From assembly GCF_051014445.1 (NCBI RefSeq), contig NC_135140.1, positions 12,579,501 through 12,643,500 on the forward strand: a stretch of DNA of 64,000 nt, in the 5' to 3' direction. The notes beneath the pieces were generated by a model. The model did no database searches. It saw nothing but the letters and a program-made list of their open reading frames with translations, and had not been told where the DNA came from. Of this stretch, positions 61,814 through 64,000 are shown piece after piece. The first letter of the stretch is position 1, and the number at the start of each line of letters is the position of its first letter. Position numbers and translations under genes: made by a program. This stretch comes from Colletes latitarsis (Eukaryota > Arthropoda > Insecta > Hymenoptera > Colletidae).

Positions 61814-62853
61814 ATACAGGGTGTTCGACCACCCCTGGGAAAAATTTTAATGGGAGATTCTAGAGGTCAAAATAAGACGAAAATCAAGAATACCAATTTG
61901 TCGATGGAGGCTTCGTTAAGAAGTTATTAAAGTTCCGCCCGTACTGAATTTGTTTCTAGAAAGTGGGTAGGATTTCGGGGTTAGGTCTATTCATCAAAAA
62001 TTATTGTAATTGACCCCCGCAACTGAAAATAGTTTTTCCAGAACGATTTGAAATTTTTTTTTTTCACCGAAAAATTTAGGCACCTACCTCTTGTCGATTT
62101 TTCTTAAAAATTCGTTTTTGATTTTTAATAATTTCGTTTGACGTCCTACAGAAAAGTTGTTTAATACTTTTTTGTAGGTACCTATGGGCTCTACTTCAGA
62201 AAAAAGTTTCATTGAAATATATTCACTATTGTAAGAGTTATGGGTGTTTGGAAATTGGACCATTTTTATGGGGTTTTTCTCATTTTGCGGGGTCAACGAT
62301 CAACTTTTCGAATATTTTTGCAATTTCTACATATTCTTGATCAAAATACGCGTCGTTTGCTTTTTTAAACATTAAAATCGTCCAATCCGTTCAGGAGTTA
62401 TGACATTTTAAAGATTCGCATGAAATTTCGGGGTAACATTTCTGGCCAGAAATTATATTTTCGGTAAGGAATTTTTTTCTCCAAAATGGTTAGGATTACA
62501 AAGGTATGTCTAATGACCAAAAATGATTGAAATTGACCCCTGCAACTGAAAATAATTTTTTTAGAACGATTTGAAATTTTTTAATTTTATCGAAAAATTT
62601 CACTCCTACTCGAATTTTTTTCTCGAAACTGGGTAGGAATTCGGGGGTATGTCTATTCACCAAAAATGCTTATAATTGACCCTTGTAACCAAAAATAATT
62701 TTTCCAGAACGATTTGAAATTTTTGAATTTAATTGTTAATAACTTTTTAACGAAGTCTCGGTCAACAAATTGGTATTCTTGATTTTCGTCTTATTTTGGC
62801 CTCTAGAATCCCGCATTAAAATTTTTCCCAGGGTTAGCTGAACACCCTGTATA
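61814..62853. mobile_element. TACAGGGTGTTC-type element, longest complete copy
   Basis: About 1.04 kb with both ends: TACAGGGTGTTCGACCACCC at the left and GGTTAGCTGAACACCCTGTA at the right. Terminal blocks of roughly 100 bp are inverted copies. The interior has the usual units plus the long-form module in reverse orientation (GGTACCTATGGGCTCTACTT, TTGATCAAAATACGCGTCGT, ATTTCTGGCCAGAAATTAT). The ORF at 62084-62296 is repeat DNA, not a gene. Confidence 0.85.
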
Positions 62854-64000
62854 GACAGCACACATACATAGATTTATGGGAAATTTTAATTGTAAAAAAA
62901 CTACAATTCTGCACTTAATATGCAAAAATATAAGAAATTCTTAAAATAAAATAGGAATTATTACATTTAGGGGTTGAGACAGCCCTCTGTAAAGCTCACA
63001 TCTAATTAATTCTATCAATAAAAATATAAATATTGCATAAAGATCTAGGCATATATTTGTAGAAAATAAATATTTTATAAACATCAATTCGATTGATTTT
63101 CTCCATAGAATTCGATGCACGTTATTTTTGCTTACTAAAAAGCTTCGTATAATCCTCCTGCTAGCCCCAAATCCTTTTTCTAATCTTCCGGAATAAGAAC
63201 CGTGACCGCGTTTCGATTTAATTATCTAAAATTTCCGAAAGCCTGGAAACGCGGTTAGCCCGATGCAACGACTTCAATCTAAAAATAGAAGTTTTTATGG
63301 GTTTTCAGTGAAGCTGGATTCACATATATATATCACAGGTACCGAATCACCGATCCCTTTGCGCTTTACCCAAAAGTTAAAAACCGTCCCACTGAAAAAG
63401 AGCTCTATAAACGGACCAAAGGGGCGCGGCGAAACGAAAACGTATCTTCATCCGTGAATTTCTTTCTTCCTCCCACGTACCCATACTATCCGGTATATTT
63501 TCCCTATATCTCAGCCATACAGGGTGGTCTATGCAACTTGTGCATCTCTATAATTCCCAAAGTATGCGTTGCTCAAAATAATCTTGCATAGAAATCTTTC
63601 GAAGACCAACTTCTGTCTTTTAAAACAGAACACTACACTTTTCCTACCAAAATATGAAAAAATATCAAATTCTTAGTAAAATAGCGTTGATAGCCAATGA
63701 GAAATTTCACTTTATTTCTTAAGAATTTTCACTGTTTTGCAGAAATCTGTCGAGTCTCCAATTTGATGTTATGTGAAGAAATATTATAATAATAGTAATT
63801 CCAACTAAATATGCATATCTTTATAATTGTAACGTATTTATAACTGGTTAGACCGATGCATACGTGCATTCGGTAATGAAATATCGGTCGTAATACCGCG
63901 ATAGTCCCCGGAGGCGTTATTTAAAACCGATATGAATACGAATAACCGAAAATTTGCTCGACTGGTAGTCGTGCCTTTAGAAAACTACTGTAAAGTTTTT
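62854..64000. other. Non-coding end of window
   Basis: No supported gene. ATACAGGGTGGTCTATGCAA at about 63518 resembles the start of a further CAGGGTG-type insect repeat whose other end is not seen. Confidence 0.4.

Overview
This is AT-rich nuclear DNA from an insect. It has small spliceosomal introns, typical animal gene families, and introns and intergenic DNA full of DNA-transposon debris. The gene set and the look of the repeats suggest Hymenoptera (bee, wasp or ant), but that is an inference because no species marker is present. Six protein-coding genes can be rebuilt exon by exon, and for each the splice phases close to an intact reading frame.

Layout: (1) 688-5935, minus: arylsulfatase B-like sulfatase, 8 exons, 580 aa, with Ser where the catalytic Cys should be. 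(2) 7821-12041, minus: serine incorporator (Serinc/TMS1), 9 exons, 453 aa. (3) 13596-25010, minus: nose-resistant-to-fluoxetine (nrf-6)-like acyltransferase-3 membrane protein, 12 exons, 746 aa, with a 4.5-kb first intron. (4) 31515-31987, plus: cAMP-dependent protein kinase inhibitor (PKI); its most 5' exon is not identified. (5) 36078-41211, minus: insulin-degrading enzyme (M16 metalloprotease), 13 exons, 986 aa, ending in SKL. (6) 42808-45138, plus, divergent from IDE: the spliceosomal WD40 protein SMU1, 8 exons, 510 aa. No tRNA, rRNA or CRISPR array was recognised.

The rest is repeats. One family with ends like TACAGGGTGTTCGGCC and long inverted termini recurs at least nine times as full, internally rearranged or truncated copies (1.5, 6.4, 12.5, 14.2, 14.5, 15.3, 17.5, 47.9 and 61.8 kb). 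There are also two hAT-like elements (19.5 and 54.1 kb), a Tc1-type transposase fragment (20.7 kb) and a Tc1/mariner-like MITE inside an IDE intron (40.1 kb). Large structural oddities are a 2-kb nested palindrome at 33.8-35.8 kb, a foldback at 32.2-32.8 kb, a pair of ~430-bp inverted copies at 57.3/58.7-59.2 kb, and tandem duplications at 22.3 and 59.7 kb. From 45.1 kb to the end no coding gene can be supported.

The genes are not an operon and do not share a pathway. The points most worth following are the predicted loss of the formylglycine cysteine in an otherwise complete sulfatase, two GC-AG introns, and the unusual palindromic structures.
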